Shown: positions 1-6,506 of the stretch, piece by piece
Numbering within the stretch: the stretch's first letter is position 1
Layout: every line of letters begins with the position of its first letter
DNA from: Bacillota bacterium
Lineage (GTDB): Bacteria; Eremiobacterota; SpSt-956; JAKJGF01
Assembly: GCA_029555925.1 (NCBI GenBank)
Contig: JAKPQU010000402.1
Span: 1 to 7,129, forward strand
DNA: 7,129 bases
Reading direction: 5' to 3'
Program-made: the position numbers and the translations under genes
Notes under the pieces: model-generated
What the model saw: only the letters and a program-made list of their open reading frames with translations
Database searches by the model: none
Told to the model about the DNA's origin: nothing

Positions 1-1
1 T

Positions 2-166
2 AAGAGTAATGATGGTGCAGATGTTCAAGCTGTTCTTATGACTGTCTACAGAACCTTGAAAGTTCGAGGGTACAACCCTATTTCTGTTATTGCTTATGCC
101 CTTTCTCATTATATTCAACATAGTTCTTTACCAGAATTTCCCAAGCCACTAACTTCAGATGGCTAA
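2..166 (+). CDS. IS66-family transposase, C-terminal fragment (5' end outside window)
   Basis: An open frame enters from the left edge and ends at TAA 164-166, leaving the last 54 residues. The fragment contains VYRTLKVRGYNP, then ALSHYIQ and a proline-containing tail (SLPEFPKPL). This matches the usual end of IS66-type DDE transposases: a conserved 'T-hydrophobic-R-T-L-K-x-R-G' stretch, a helix, and a short Pro-rich end. The catalytic DDE residues would lie upstream of the window, so activity cannot be judged. No clear IS66-type terminal inverted repeat is visible in the 15 bp between this stop and the stop of the convergent MFS gene. It is therefore either an IS66-like gene lacking its end here or a remnant. 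The assignment rests on a short tail and was not searched. Confidence 0.72.
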   Translation, partial: KSNDGADVQAVLMTVYRTLKVRGYNPISVIAYALSHYIQHSSLPEFPKPLTSDG

Positions 167-181
167 ATACTTACTATATAA

Positions 182-1402
182 CTATTTCTCCGGTACAGGC
201 AATTTATCGGTAATTCCGAACATTCGGGAAATTCTGGCTTTTTGTCTCAGCCTGAAGACATATAAAACAGAAAATCCTGCAATAAGTATAAATGAACTTA
301 CGAGAGGAAGATGTCCTATACCGGCATATTTGACAGAAAATCCCGCAATAAGAGGGGCGACAATCCTGGCAAAAGCATAGGCTCCTTCCAGCGCTCCCAG
401 GGACATGCTTCTATCATGTTCTTCCGTAATATCAGAAACATGTTTGCCTGTGGCAATATTTACTGCCGGATAGAAAGGAAGAGCATAATATAAGGCAATG
501 ACAACAGGATTTTTTACAAATATAAAGGTTAAAAAGAGTGACAGATATGCCATGGCAGCACCGCACACGAGATATACAGAATTTACCCTGTCCGCAATCT
601 TACCGTATATATGATAGGCAATGGCTCCCGTAAAACTTGCAATGCTCATAGAAAGCCCGAGAAGCCATTTACTCCCTCCTATATAGTCACAAAAAAATAT
701 GGAATACATGGAAAAAAAGGTAATATTCGGTATGGAAATAGAAAGAATCGTTAATATCTCTGTCTGAATGTCTCTTTTTATATAAATAAAGGAGAGTTTT
801 TCCGTTATATGCTTATGTTCTTTTTTCTGAGACACAAGAGACACTTCTTTAAAAAAGAAAACTATTATAAAAAAGAGTAACACCGTAATATAAAGCAGTA
901 TTTGAAATATAAGATATATCTGATTTATATCATTTTTATGAAAAAAAAGTATTATACTCAATGTGGATCCAAATGCCCACCCCAGGGAATCGAAAGACAA
1001 AAGTTCTCCGAGAGCCCGCCCTTTATATTTTTCATTGATTATTGTCGTATAGGATTTAACGGCAGGTATCATGGCTACATGAAAAAGAGATAAAACGCCC
1101 AGTGCCACAAGGAGAAAGATATAATTCTTCAATATAAAAACAGCAATAAAAAAGAAAATATATGAAAGTACCGTTATAATGAGAAAGATTTTGACCTTTC
1201 CCGTAATATCTGCCAGATAGCCCCAGAAATTCTGGCCGAAAAAAGATGTAATGGCAGGAAGAGCGAAAATCATTGAAACAGCCAGATAACTTCTGTCAAA
1301 CTTAAATATATAAATGGGCAGGTAAAGCATTATGATAGATGTGGCAAATCCGGCAACCATATAACAGAGTTTTGCTATGAATAAATTTCTCCTGTCCGTC
1401 AT
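182..1402 (-). CDS. MFS transporter, 12 predicted transmembrane helices
   Basis: This 406-residue inner-membrane protein has the length and alternating hydrophobic segments of a 12-helix major facilitator. The loop between helices 2 and 3 carries the family's motif A (GYLADITGKVK, residues 61-71). A second copy, GKIADRV (about 267-273), lies at the equivalent place in the second half. A charged cytoplasmic loop (about 185-215, rich in K, E and H) separates the two six-helix bundles. The start is supported by AGGAGAG (complement of 1407-1413), 4 nt before ATG. The substrate cannot be read from sequence; sugar or drug efflux/uptake MFS groups are all possible. Repeat copy A lies just upstream, so this gene's promoter probably lies within or next to the repeat. 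TATAAT occurs on the minus strand just before the ribosome-binding site, but it is too close to leave the site in the transcript. The 3' end is 15 bp from the transposase fragment, and the C-terminus looks intact. Confidence 0.92.
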   Translation of the reverse strand: MTDRRNLFIAKLCYMVAGFATSIIMLYLPIYIFKFDRSYLAVSMIFALPAITSFFGQNFWGYLADITGKVKIFLIITVLSYIFFFIAVFILKNYIFLLVALGVLSLFHVAMIPAVKSYTTIINEKYKGRALGELLSFDSLGWAFGSTLSIILFFHKNDINQIYLIFQILLYITVLLFFIIVFFFKEVSLVSQKKEHKHITEKLSFIYIKRDIQTEILTILSISIPNITFFSMYSIFFCDYIGGSKWLLGLSMSIASFTGAIAYHIYGKIADRVNSVYLVCGAAMAYLSLFLTFIFVKNPVVIALYYALPFYPAVNIATGKHVSDITEEHDRSMSLGALEGAYAFARIVAPLIAGFSVKYAGIGHLPLVSSFILIAGFSVLYVFRLRQKARISRMFGITDKLPVPEK

Positions 1403-1424
1403 TAATCTCTCCTGTTTATTATAG

Positions 1425-1522
1425 TTACTCGGGCAGACATAAATAATACGTATATGCTCTCGTGACGCGTAACGCGTGACGGGAGGAAAACTTATATTAT
1501 ATGCTCATGCTCAGGTCAGTAA
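1425..1522 (-). repeat. Dispersed palindromic repeat, copy A (MITE-like, reverse orientation)
   Basis: This 98-bp element matches copies B and C when read on the minus strand. Its core on the plus strand is three heptamers, GTGACGC, GTAACGC and GTGACGG (1462-1482), flanked by AT-rich arms. The ends are imperfect inverted repeats: TTACTC... at the left and ...CAGTAA at the right. The arm towards the MFS gene (ACATAAATAATACGTATATG) and the other arm (ATGCTCAGGTCAGTAA) correspond to the two arms of copy B. It is non-coding and sits between the divergent MFS and DUF6530-like genes. Confidence 0.8.
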
Positions 1523-1526
1523 GAAT

Positions 1527-1569
1527 GGGTGAATAGTGAGTAATGTCCTATTTTTTTCACTTTTCACTC
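1527..1569. repeat. Heptamer-based imperfect hairpin beside copy A
   Basis: The left arm is GTGAATA GTGAGTA (1529-1542). The right arm is TTTTCAC TTTTCAC (1554-1567), i.e. two GTGAAAA heptamers on the other strand. Bases 1529-1539 pair with 1557-1567 at 10 of 11 positions around a loop of about 15 nt. The period of seven and the GTGA/GTRA core resemble the heptamers in the dispersed repeat, but the sequence is different. No function can be assigned; it lies 46 bp or more upstream of the -35 box of the next gene. Confidence 0.5.
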
Positions 1570-1614
1570 TAAATAAGAAAGGTTATAACTCATTTTAAAA
1601 AATTTGTCAAACAC

Positions 1615-1642
1615 TTGACATAAAAAAATAACATGATATACT
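1615..1642 (+). promoter_or_regulatory. Sigma-70-type extended -10 promoter for the DUF6530-like gene
   Basis: The -35 box is a perfect TTGACA (1615-1620). A 16-bp spacer leads to TATACT (1637-1642), which is preceded by TG one base upstream (1634-1635), an extended -10. A start site near 1649 would give a leader of about 38 nt. The -35 box also forms half of a short inverted repeat, TGTCAA-acac-TTGACA (1605-1620). Confidence 0.8.
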
Positions 1643-1673
1643 GATTTAGTAATTTACTAATTTACTAAATCAG
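1641..1673. promoter_or_regulatory. Probable operator: perfect 12-bp inverted repeat at the transcription start
   Basis: CTGATTTAGTAA (1641-1652) and TTACTAAATCAG (1662-1673) are exact reverse complements separated by 9 nt. The loop adds another TTTACTAA, so three TTTASTAA units lie in a row. The element begins on the last bases of the -10 box, covers the expected start site and runs into the ribosome-binding site (AGGAAG, 1672-1677). A bound repressor would block transcription. Alternatively, the RNA hairpin could partly mask the ribosome-binding site. Many MarR-type regulators bind AT-rich palindromes of this kind, but no regulator gene is visible in the window. Confidence 0.65.
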
Positions 1674-1686
1674 GAAGTGATATATT

Positions 1687-2166
1687 ATGAAGATACCGAC
1701 GACATTAAAGCATAAGCCTGTCATAGTTTCCGAGAATTACGACCATGTTGACGGGAGGTACGCCTATAAAACAGATGCAAAAGGACTTTCTCTGGGGCTG
1801 GCTCAATGGAATGACAGGGGGAAAGTGGATATTTCGGCAAAGGTATGGAGACATACAGGAGAAAAATGGTCAAGACAATCAGAGGAACTGCCTCTTCACA
1901 GAATACTTGATCTTGCCATCTTTGTATGCAGGGCAAAACAGTATTTTGCCGAAGCATATCGTTATGAAAAGCTTTATGATCCGGCAAAACCTGTTATAGA
2001 CAGGGTTGCCCTTCAGGGTGATGCCATGACCATAAGTGTCTGTACTGACAATGAAAAAATAGATGAAGACATAAAACTATTTCAGCAGGCTCTGAGCAAT
2101 GACGACGAATTAATAGGAGAAAGGCTTCACAGACTTTCTGCCATATTAAAGGAACTGGGCTGTTAA
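1687..2166 (+). CDS. DUF6530-like conserved protein of unknown function
   Basis: This 159-residue soluble protein has no signal peptide or membrane segment. The start is supported by AGGAAG 9 nt upstream and by the promoter just before it. Conserved-looking blocks are ENYDHVDGRYA (16-26), GLAQWNDRGKVDISAKVWRH (37-56), EKWSRQSEELPLHRILDLA (59-77) and an acidic C-terminal half with DNEKIDEDIKLF (121-132). From memory these fit the small DUF6530 family found in Firmicutes and other bacteria; the match was not searched. No catalytic motif is obvious. The gene is strikingly well promoted, with a consensus -35, an extended -10 and a palindromic operator, which suggests it is switched on by a specific signal. 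Repeat copy B begins 1 bp after its stop codon, and copy A lies upstream in the opposite orientation. The gene may therefore have travelled as a unit. Confidence 0.85.
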   Translation: MKIPTTLKHKPVIVSENYDHVDGRYAYKTDAKGLSLGLAQWNDRGKVDISAKVWRHTGEKWSRQSEELPLHRILDLAIFVCRAKQYFAEAYRYEKLYDPAKPVIDRVALQGDAMTISVCTDNEKIDEDIKLFQQALSNDDELIGERLHRLSAILKELGC

Positions 2167-2167
2167 A

Positions 2168-2270
2168 TACTGACTCGACCATAAGCATATAATGAAAGTT
2201 CGTCTCCCGTCACGCGTTACGCGTTACGCGTCACGAGAGCATATATGTATTATTTATGCTTACCTCAGTA
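2168..2270 (+). repeat. Dispersed palindromic repeat, copy B (MITE-like, forward, longest copy)
   Basis: This is the most complete copy, 103 bp from TACTGA (2168-2173) to TCAGTA (2265-2270). Its core is four heptamers, CCGTCAC, GCGTTAC, GCGTTAC and GCGTCAC (2207-2234), one more than copies A and C. Each arm also carries an AAGCATA-type block (ATAAGCATATAAT at the left, TATTATTTATGCT at the right). The whole element can therefore fold back on itself. It starts 1 bp after the stop codon of the DUF6530-like gene. Confidence 0.82.
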
Positions 2271-2302
2271 AATATTTCAAAACTGTCTTTGAGTATATAG
2301 AG

Positions 2303-2566
2303 ATGAACGGAGCAGCAAAGATCATTGCAGAAATATACAGAGGCGAAGGCCCCCTTCTTCAGGTTACAGTTCCCGAACTTGCTCCTGTAATAGATAATTA
2401 TAAGAATCTTCTCAGAAAAGCAGGTAAAGAAGTGGTAGAAAATGAGTATCTTTCAGCGGAAACAAAAGAAGAACTTGAGAAACCTCTTATACCATATGAT
2501 ATGTATATGACTATGGGCAATAAATTTTTCGATAAAAGAAAAAGCAAGACAGAACAGGAAGTATAG
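2303..2566 (+). CDS. Small hypothetical protein, 87 residues
   Basis: The chosen start is ATG 2303, giving an 87-residue, highly charged soluble protein. It runs MNGAAKIIAEIYRGEGPL, then a helical K/E-rich middle, PYDMYMTMGNKFFDKRK and an acidic-basic tail. The frame stays open upstream to ATG 2192, but those 37 residues are the translation of repeat copy B, and that ATG has no ribosome-binding site, so the longer form is doubtful. The 2303 start has only a weak GAG-rich stretch before it. The repeat may have replaced the original promoter or 5' part of the gene, so this could be the surviving C-terminal part of a longer protein. I do not recognise the family. Base composition resembles the neighbouring genes, which favours real coding sequence. 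Confidence 0.5.
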   Translation: MNGAAKIIAEIYRGEGPLLQVTVPELAPVIDNYKNLLRKAGKEVVENEYLSAETKEELEKPLIPYDMYMTMGNKFFDKRKSKTEQEV

Positions 2567-2576
2567 TTCATTTTAC

Positions 2577-2605
2577 ACCGGTTACTGTACAGTGCAGTAA
2601 CCGGT
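2577..2605. terminator. Perfect 11-bp hairpin between convergent genes (possible bidirectional terminator)
   Basis: ACCGGTTACTG (2577-2587) and CAGTAACCGGT (2595-2605) are exact reverse complements around a 7-nt loop. The hairpin starts 10 bp after the small plus-strand ORF and lies before the end of the convergent ankyrin gene, the right place for a shared terminator. No U-tract follows directly on either strand; the nearest T-run is at about 2629-2635. It may instead be a transcript-stabilising or repeat-type palindrome. Confidence 0.45.
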
Positions 2606-2682
2606 CCGTTCAACTTTAAAGAAAAACTCTTTTTTGTAATATAAACAATCTGTATATGTACAATGTCAATAATTATATTCTG

Positions 2683-3381
2683 TTATTTCACTTTTTTCCT
2701 GTCATATTTAGCCAGAAATTCTATCATATCTCTCTGTTGTCCTTCTATGGCCATATCCAGAGGTGTCTGGCCTTCATAATTTTTACAATAAGGATTGGCA
2801 CCATTTTCTATAAGAATTTTCGCTATTTGAATAGAATCTGCACGAACAGCACAATGAAGTGGTGTATAAGCCAGTGATTTACAACCGAGATCATTTATAA
2901 TCCCGGTATCTCTTTTATTTGGATCTGCTCCTCTGGATAGTAACAACCTGGTCATAGTAATATTTTTATTTAAAATTGCTCTGAGTAATACAGTGCCGGT
3001 AATGTAATCGCCATCAGAAAAAAACATGGAACCCTTAATATAGATTAACTTGTTTACATCGGCTCCCTTATCTATAAAAAATGATACAAGTTCCGTATTT
3101 CCGGTGTCTACTGCATAAAAAAGCGGTGTACAATTATTACCATCCTGTTTATCAATAAAAGATGGATATCTTAGAATATAAAGTTTTACTTTAATCATAT
3201 CACCGGTTTTAACTGCTTCTATAAAATTTTTATGGACTTCATAATCATCTTCTATAAGAACATAATATGCATAATTACAAAAACTATAACATACACATTG
3301 AACATTATAAATGTTAGTGTAATAAATAAGTAAACAGCAGATAAGAAAAATTAAAACTGCAAGTAATATTAATTTTCTCAT
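2683..3381 (-). CDS. Membrane-anchored ankyrin-repeat protein
   Basis: From ATG 3381 this is a 232-residue protein. An ATG two codons upstream (3387) leaves only 3 nt after AGG (complement of 3391-3393), whereas 3381 leaves 9 nt, so 3381 is preferred. Residues 3-20 are a single hydrophobic segment after MRK, a signal anchor or uncleaved signal peptide, followed by a Cys-rich stretch (QCVCYSFC, 28-35). The rest carries four to five ankyrin repeats, with TPLFYAV (85-91) to GADVN, a degenerate TVLLRAI to GADPN (151-155), TPLHCAV (173-179) to GANPY, and TPLDMAI (206-212). The repeat domain probably faces the periplasm or cell exterior and binds a protein partner, which is unknown. The gene follows the frame-disrupted ORF by 17 bp and the MFS exporter further upstream, so the three are probably co-transcribed. 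Confidence 0.85.
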   Translation of the reverse strand: MRKLILLAVLIFLICCLLIYYTNIYNVQCVCYSFCNYAYYVLIEDDYEVHKNFIEAVKTGDMIKVKLYILRYPSFIDKQDGNNCTPLFYAVDTGNTELVSFFIDKGADVNKLIYIKGSMFFSDGDYITGTVLLRAILNKNITMTRLLLSRGADPNKRDTGIINDLGCKSLAYTPLHCAVRADSIQIAKILIENGANPYCKNYEGQTPLDMAIEGQQRDMIEFLAKYDRKKVK

Positions 3382-3398
3382 AAACATTTACCTGTGTT

Positions 3399-3674
3399 TC
3401 AAAATTGCCTGTGATAATAATTTATAAATTCCATTACCCGCTTTTTCTTTTTATCGTCTTTATTGAGTTCTTTAACAGTATTCAGTAAAGAAAGAAATCC
3501 AGGTCTGGGATGTTTTGACGTTGGTTCAGGCCTCCCAAATTCTTTATTATATGCTTTCAATTCTTCCTCTGACACTTTCTCACCTTTGAGTAATTTCTCC
3601 AGAACTTTAAAATAAAGTACGTAATATCTTATCTTTTTATCATCTTCTAGATCAACTTTATGACCGTGTTCATT
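3399..3674 (-). pseudogene. Frame-disrupted small gene between the MFS exporter and the ankyrin gene
   Basis: A minus-strand frame ends at TGA 3399-3401 and is open for about 90 codons. It reads EHGHKVDLEDDKKIRYYVLY, continues through LLKGEKVSEEELKAYNKEF and a Pro-rich GRPEPTSKHPRPG, and ends in a basic helix (KKKKRVMEFINYYHRQF). The residue pattern looks like a real soluble protein, but no ATG opens this frame. An ATG at 3673 overlaps the MFS stop as ATGA and has AGGA-like sequence before it, a typical coupled start. That ATG reads only eight codons (MNTVIKLI) to TAG. A single-base indel in the first codons would join the two frames. I call it a frameshifted gene; GTG or TTG starts further in are less likely. 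The family is not recognised. Confidence 0.55.
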
Positions 3675-4962
3675 CCTGAATAATATTCATTTTTATATAA
3701 AGAGGTCTCGTTTTCTCCCTCATAGCCGGCAGATTGGCAGCAAAGAGCAATGCACCTGTTATAACGGACAGACCGCACAGAATAAAGGTATTCTGGACGC
3801 CAATCCTGTCTGCGACAGTACCTGCAATAAGAGAGCCGATTGGAACCATGCCCATAAAGGCCATGCCATGAAAACTCATAACCCTTGCCCTTTTAGAATC
3901 TTCAACTACTGTCTGTAAAATCGTATTTCCCGATGCAAGCTGCACCATCATGCCAAATCCCGTGAATACCATTAATACCATGGAAAGCCACAGATAATGG
4001 GAAAAGGAAAAAGCTATGAGTCCGGCTCCGAATATACAGGTACATATAACAATAACCCTTCCCAGGCCGAGAACACTTTTTCTGGAAGCAAGATACAGGG
4101 CGCCAAAGAGAGCGCCTGTGCCGGTAGAAGCCATAAGAAAACCGAGTGTATTTGGGCCGCCATGAAGGATTTTCTTTGCCACAACAGGCATAAGTATTGT
4201 ATAGGGCATTCCGACGAGACTCACAAGAGCGAGAAGAAGTATTATAGATCTTACCGGTATAAAATCAACGACATATCTAAAACCTTCTTTCATTTCAAGG
4301 AAGAGATTCTTTTTCTGACCGGTTTCTTTCGGTTTTATCTTCATAGCCATTAAAGCTATTATGACAGCACCGTAGCTTATGCCGTCAATAAGGAAACACA
4401 TGCCCTCTCCGAATGCGGCAATAAGCACTCCTGCAATAGAAGGGCCAATCAGTCTGGCCCCGTTAAACATAGATGAATTAAGGGCTATGGCATTCAGGAG
4501 ATCTTCTTTATTTTCAACCATATCGGTAACGAAAGCCTGACGGGTAGGCATATCGAAAGCATTTATAATCCCCTGAAATACATTCAGGAATATAATATGC
4601 CATATATTTATAGTACCTGTGAGAGCCAGAACTGCCAGCGAAAAGGACTGAAACATGGAACATATCTGTGTTACAACAAGGAGTTTCTGCCGGTTCCATC
4701 GGTCTGCCAGGGCTCCTGCAAAAGGTGCCAGAAACAATGAAGGAATTCTACCTGAAAAATTTACAATGCCGAGTAAAAAGACGGAATCTGTCAGGCGATA
4801 TACGAGCCATGACGTGGCTATTATAGTCATCCAGGTGCCGATGAGAGACAGACACTGACCGGAGAAAAAGAGGCGGTAATTTCTATGCCTCAGGGCACGA
4901 AAAACAAATTTAATACCTGTCAGTTTTTCTGATGTCCCAATAGAAGTGCCGGTAGTAGCCAT
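3670..4962 (-). CDS. MFS exporter of the EntS/MefA-like (DHA3, MFS_3) group
   Basis: This 430-residue, 12-helix inner-membrane protein opens with ALRHRNYRLFFSGQCLSLIG (23-42), the hallmark N-terminus of MFS_3 proton antiporters such as enterobactin exporter EntS and macrolide exporter MefA. Motif A is GALADRWNRQKLL (83-95). FDMPTRQAFV (136-145) is also typical of the group, and a second-half motif-A relic, AGTVADRIG, lies near residue 380. The family exports siderophores, macrolides or other amphipathic compounds by proton exchange; the substrate here is unknown. The start is ATG 4962, with GAGGA about 12 nt upstream, which is a little far. The stop overlaps the ATG of the next, disrupted small ORF (ATGA), which indicates translational coupling in the original operon. 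The ankyrin gene lies further downstream. No biosynthetic cluster is present nearby to identify a cargo. Confidence 0.92.
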   Translation of the reverse strand: MATTGTSIGTSEKLTGIKFVFRALRHRNYRLFFSGQCLSLIGTWMTIIATSWLVYRLTDSVFLLGIVNFSGRIPSLFLAPFAGALADRWNRQKLLVVTQICSMFQSFSLAVLALTGTINIWHIIFLNVFQGIINAFDMPTRQAFVTDMVENKEDLLNAIALNSSMFNGARLIGPSIAGVLIAAFGEGMCFLIDGISYGAVIIALMAMKIKPKETGQKKNLFLEMKEGFRYVVDFIPVRSIILLLALVSLVGMPYTILMPVVAKKILHGGPNTLGFLMASTGTGALFGALYLASRKSVLGLGRVIVICTCIFGAGLIAFSFSHYLWLSMVLMVFTGFGMMVQLASGNTILQTVVEDSKRARVMSFHGMAFMGMVPIGSLIAGTVADRIGVQNTFILCGLSVITGALLFAANLPAMREKTRPLYIKMNIIQE

Positions 4963-5092
4963 CTGTGTTATAAATCCTCATAGATCGTATAAAGTGTATG
5001 AAATTACTCTATAAAATTTTAACATAAATCAACATTCCTGTCTGTTATTTTTGATACCTTACAGGAGAAAAAAAATTAAAGATACTGACCTG

Positions 5093-5163
5093 AGCATAAT
5101 CCTGTAATAAAAGTTTTCCTCCCGTCACGCGTTACGCGTCACGAGAAGTGTATATGCTCAGCA
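5093..5163 (+). repeat. Dispersed palindromic repeat, copy C (MITE-like, shortened)
   Basis: The left arm, TACTGACCTGAGCATAAT, and the block AAGTTTTCCTCCCGTCACGC are nearly identical to copy A read on the minus strand. The core has three heptamers, CCGTCAC, GCGTTAC and GCGTCAC (5122-5142). The right arm is about 30 bp shorter than in copy B and ends in TATATGCTCAGCA, so the copy is about 71 bp. It lies between two minus-strand genes, 16 bp beyond the stop of the flavodoxin-ferredoxin gene. Confidence 0.78.
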
Positions 5164-5179
5164 AAAGCCTCATCTTTTT

Positions 5180-6418
5180 TCAGTTCTTCCTGTTAAGAAA
5201 CTGAGGCCATCTCGGTTTATAAGGTCTCCCGTATTCTGTCCAGCAAAACAACTGCATGGCATTATGAGGGCAGGTGTTAATACATCCCAGGCAGAGAGCA
5301 CATGTTCCCCTGGACATAGGATAATTATCTTTTCCCGGATGAAGCCTTTTTACGGGGCAGAATTTAATACATAAACCGCATCTGACACATCTTCTTTTCC
5401 ATACATAAGTCCTGTAAGCCACGGTATTAAGCCATCTGTTATCAAGGAGCAGGCCTGCGGCAACAAAAAAGAAAGGCCAGACGATAAAGGGATAACCGGT
5501 AGATTTACCTGAGCCGAATTCATAACCGTACCTGAAAACTTCACTCAACTGTTCTTTCCATGGTAATAAGGAATCAAAATATCTGTGCAACGACGAAGTC
5601 AATAATCTGACTGTAGGCACATTAAGTGGATAAACACCCCAGGCTCTTCCCATCACAGTATATCCTTTCAGAGCAAGTAACAGATAAGCGAAAATGCCTG
5701 CGTTTTCCGGCCCTCCTGCCGAGGTATAAAGTATAAAGGCAGGCCTGCCTTTTCCGGGAGGAAGATCTTTTAAGATATATTCGGAAAAATGCCAGGGAGT
5801 TTTCCAGCCGTACACAGGGAAAGCTATAACAAGTCCGTCTCCGTCGAGTTCACAGGAGAAATCGGCATAATGAAAAAAATGTTCCTTTACCGAAACGCCC
5901 GACTCCCTGAGACCTTTCAGAAATTCTTCCGTAAAATGGCCGGTATTGCCGGAATAGGTACAGGAAATTACATCTATTTTTTTGATCGCCACCGGTTTTC
6001 TGAAATGATTGACCGTATAAAAAATCATGGTAATAAGAGCGGAAATAACTATAAAATACTGGTAAAAATTCCAATGAGCCGGCGGTATTTTATTTGCAGC
6101 AAGGAACCAGATTATACATGCAACAGGAGCAATACCTGTCCCTGCCCTGTAATCTGCAAAAATAAGAACTGTAACTACAATGGGAAAAGTTATAAATACC
6201 GGCCCTGTATGAGGAAGAAAAACCAGGTATGTAAGAAAAAGCATAGAAGCCTCTACCGGAGGAATAAAGGACATATAAATGATACCGGTAATGACCATGC
6301 CTGCAAGCCAGAAAAGAAAAAAATCAAAGTAATTATATTTCTCAATGGCTACGACTGTACATGCAGAGTAAATCAAAGCCAATATAAGGCCGGCATAATA
6401 AAATATTTTCTTTTTCAT
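5180..6418 (-). CDS. Membrane-anchored flavodoxin-ferredoxin (EFR1-like) redox protein
   Basis: This 412-residue protein combines three parts. Residues 1-140 hold about four to five hydrophobic helices. Residues 147-300 form a flavodoxin-like domain with the FMN phosphate loop TYSGNTG (154-160) and a VIAFPVYGW strand-loop (197-205). The C-terminus has two [4Fe-4S] motifs of the C-x2-C-x2-C-x3-C-P type: Cys344, 347, 350 and 354, and Cys373, 376, 379 and 383. A hydrophobic stretch (311-326) precedes the clusters. The last two parts match the EFR1 family of anaerobe flavodoxin-ferredoxin proteins, thought to move electrons between low-potential carriers and FMN or a partner enzyme. A multi-helix N-terminal domain is not usual for that family and would tether the unit to the membrane. 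The electron partner is unknown. No clear ribosome-binding site precedes ATG 6418, but the MKKK-hydrophobic start is typical, and no nearer Met is better. Confidence 0.88.
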   Translation of the reverse strand: MKKKIFYYAGLILALIYSACTVVAIEKYNYFDFFLFWLAGMVITGIIYMSFIPPVEASMLFLTYLVFLPHTGPVFITFPIVVTVLIFADYRAGTGIAPVACIIWFLAANKIPPAHWNFYQYFIVISALITMIFYTVNHFRKPVAIKKIDVISCTYSGNTGHFTEEFLKGLRESGVSVKEHFFHYADFSCELDGDGLVIAFPVYGWKTPWHFSEYILKDLPPGKGRPAFILYTSAGGPENAGIFAYLLLALKGYTVMGRAWGVYPLNVPTVRLLTSSLHRYFDSLLPWKEQLSEVFRYGYEFGSGKSTGYPFIVWPFFFVAAGLLLDNRWLNTVAYRTYVWKRRCVRCGLCIKFCPVKRLHPGKDNYPMSRGTCALCLGCINTCPHNAMQLFCWTEYGRPYKPRWPQFLNRKN

Positions 6419-6464
6419 AAGAACAGATTTTTATTGCTACCTTTGCTGGCCGGTTATTTTCTTT

Positions 6465-6492
6465 TTGTTTTTTTCGGCCATTCTGCTATAAT
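6465..6492 (+). promoter_or_regulatory. Probable promoter for the metalloprotease-like gene
   Basis: TTGTTT (6465-6470), a 16-bp spacer and a perfect TATAAT (6487-6492) preceded by TG at 6484-6485, an extended -10. The -35 is weak (three of six bases). Transcription would start near 6499, giving a leader of about 40 nt before ATG 6539. Confidence 0.55.
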
Positions 6493-6506
6493 TATACCAT
6501 ATCAGG

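Noticed and set aside
210..245. TTCCGAA...TTCGGGAA stem followed by T residues as a terminator
   Set aside because: It lies inside the C-terminal coding sequence of the MFS gene and pairs imperfectly.
159..493. Plus-strand open frames at 159-380 and 311-493
   Set aside because: They lie antisense to the C-terminal part of the MFS transporter, have no ribosome-binding site and show no protein-like pattern.
2192..2302. ATG 2192 as the start of the small ORF
   Set aside because: This stretch is repeat copy B plus flanking sequence, with no ribosome-binding site; the 2303 start is preferred.
1425..5163. CRISPR array from the recurring GCGTYAC repeats
   Set aside because: The repeats are 7 bp long and directly tandem, without spacers; the three loci are far apart and no cas gene is present.
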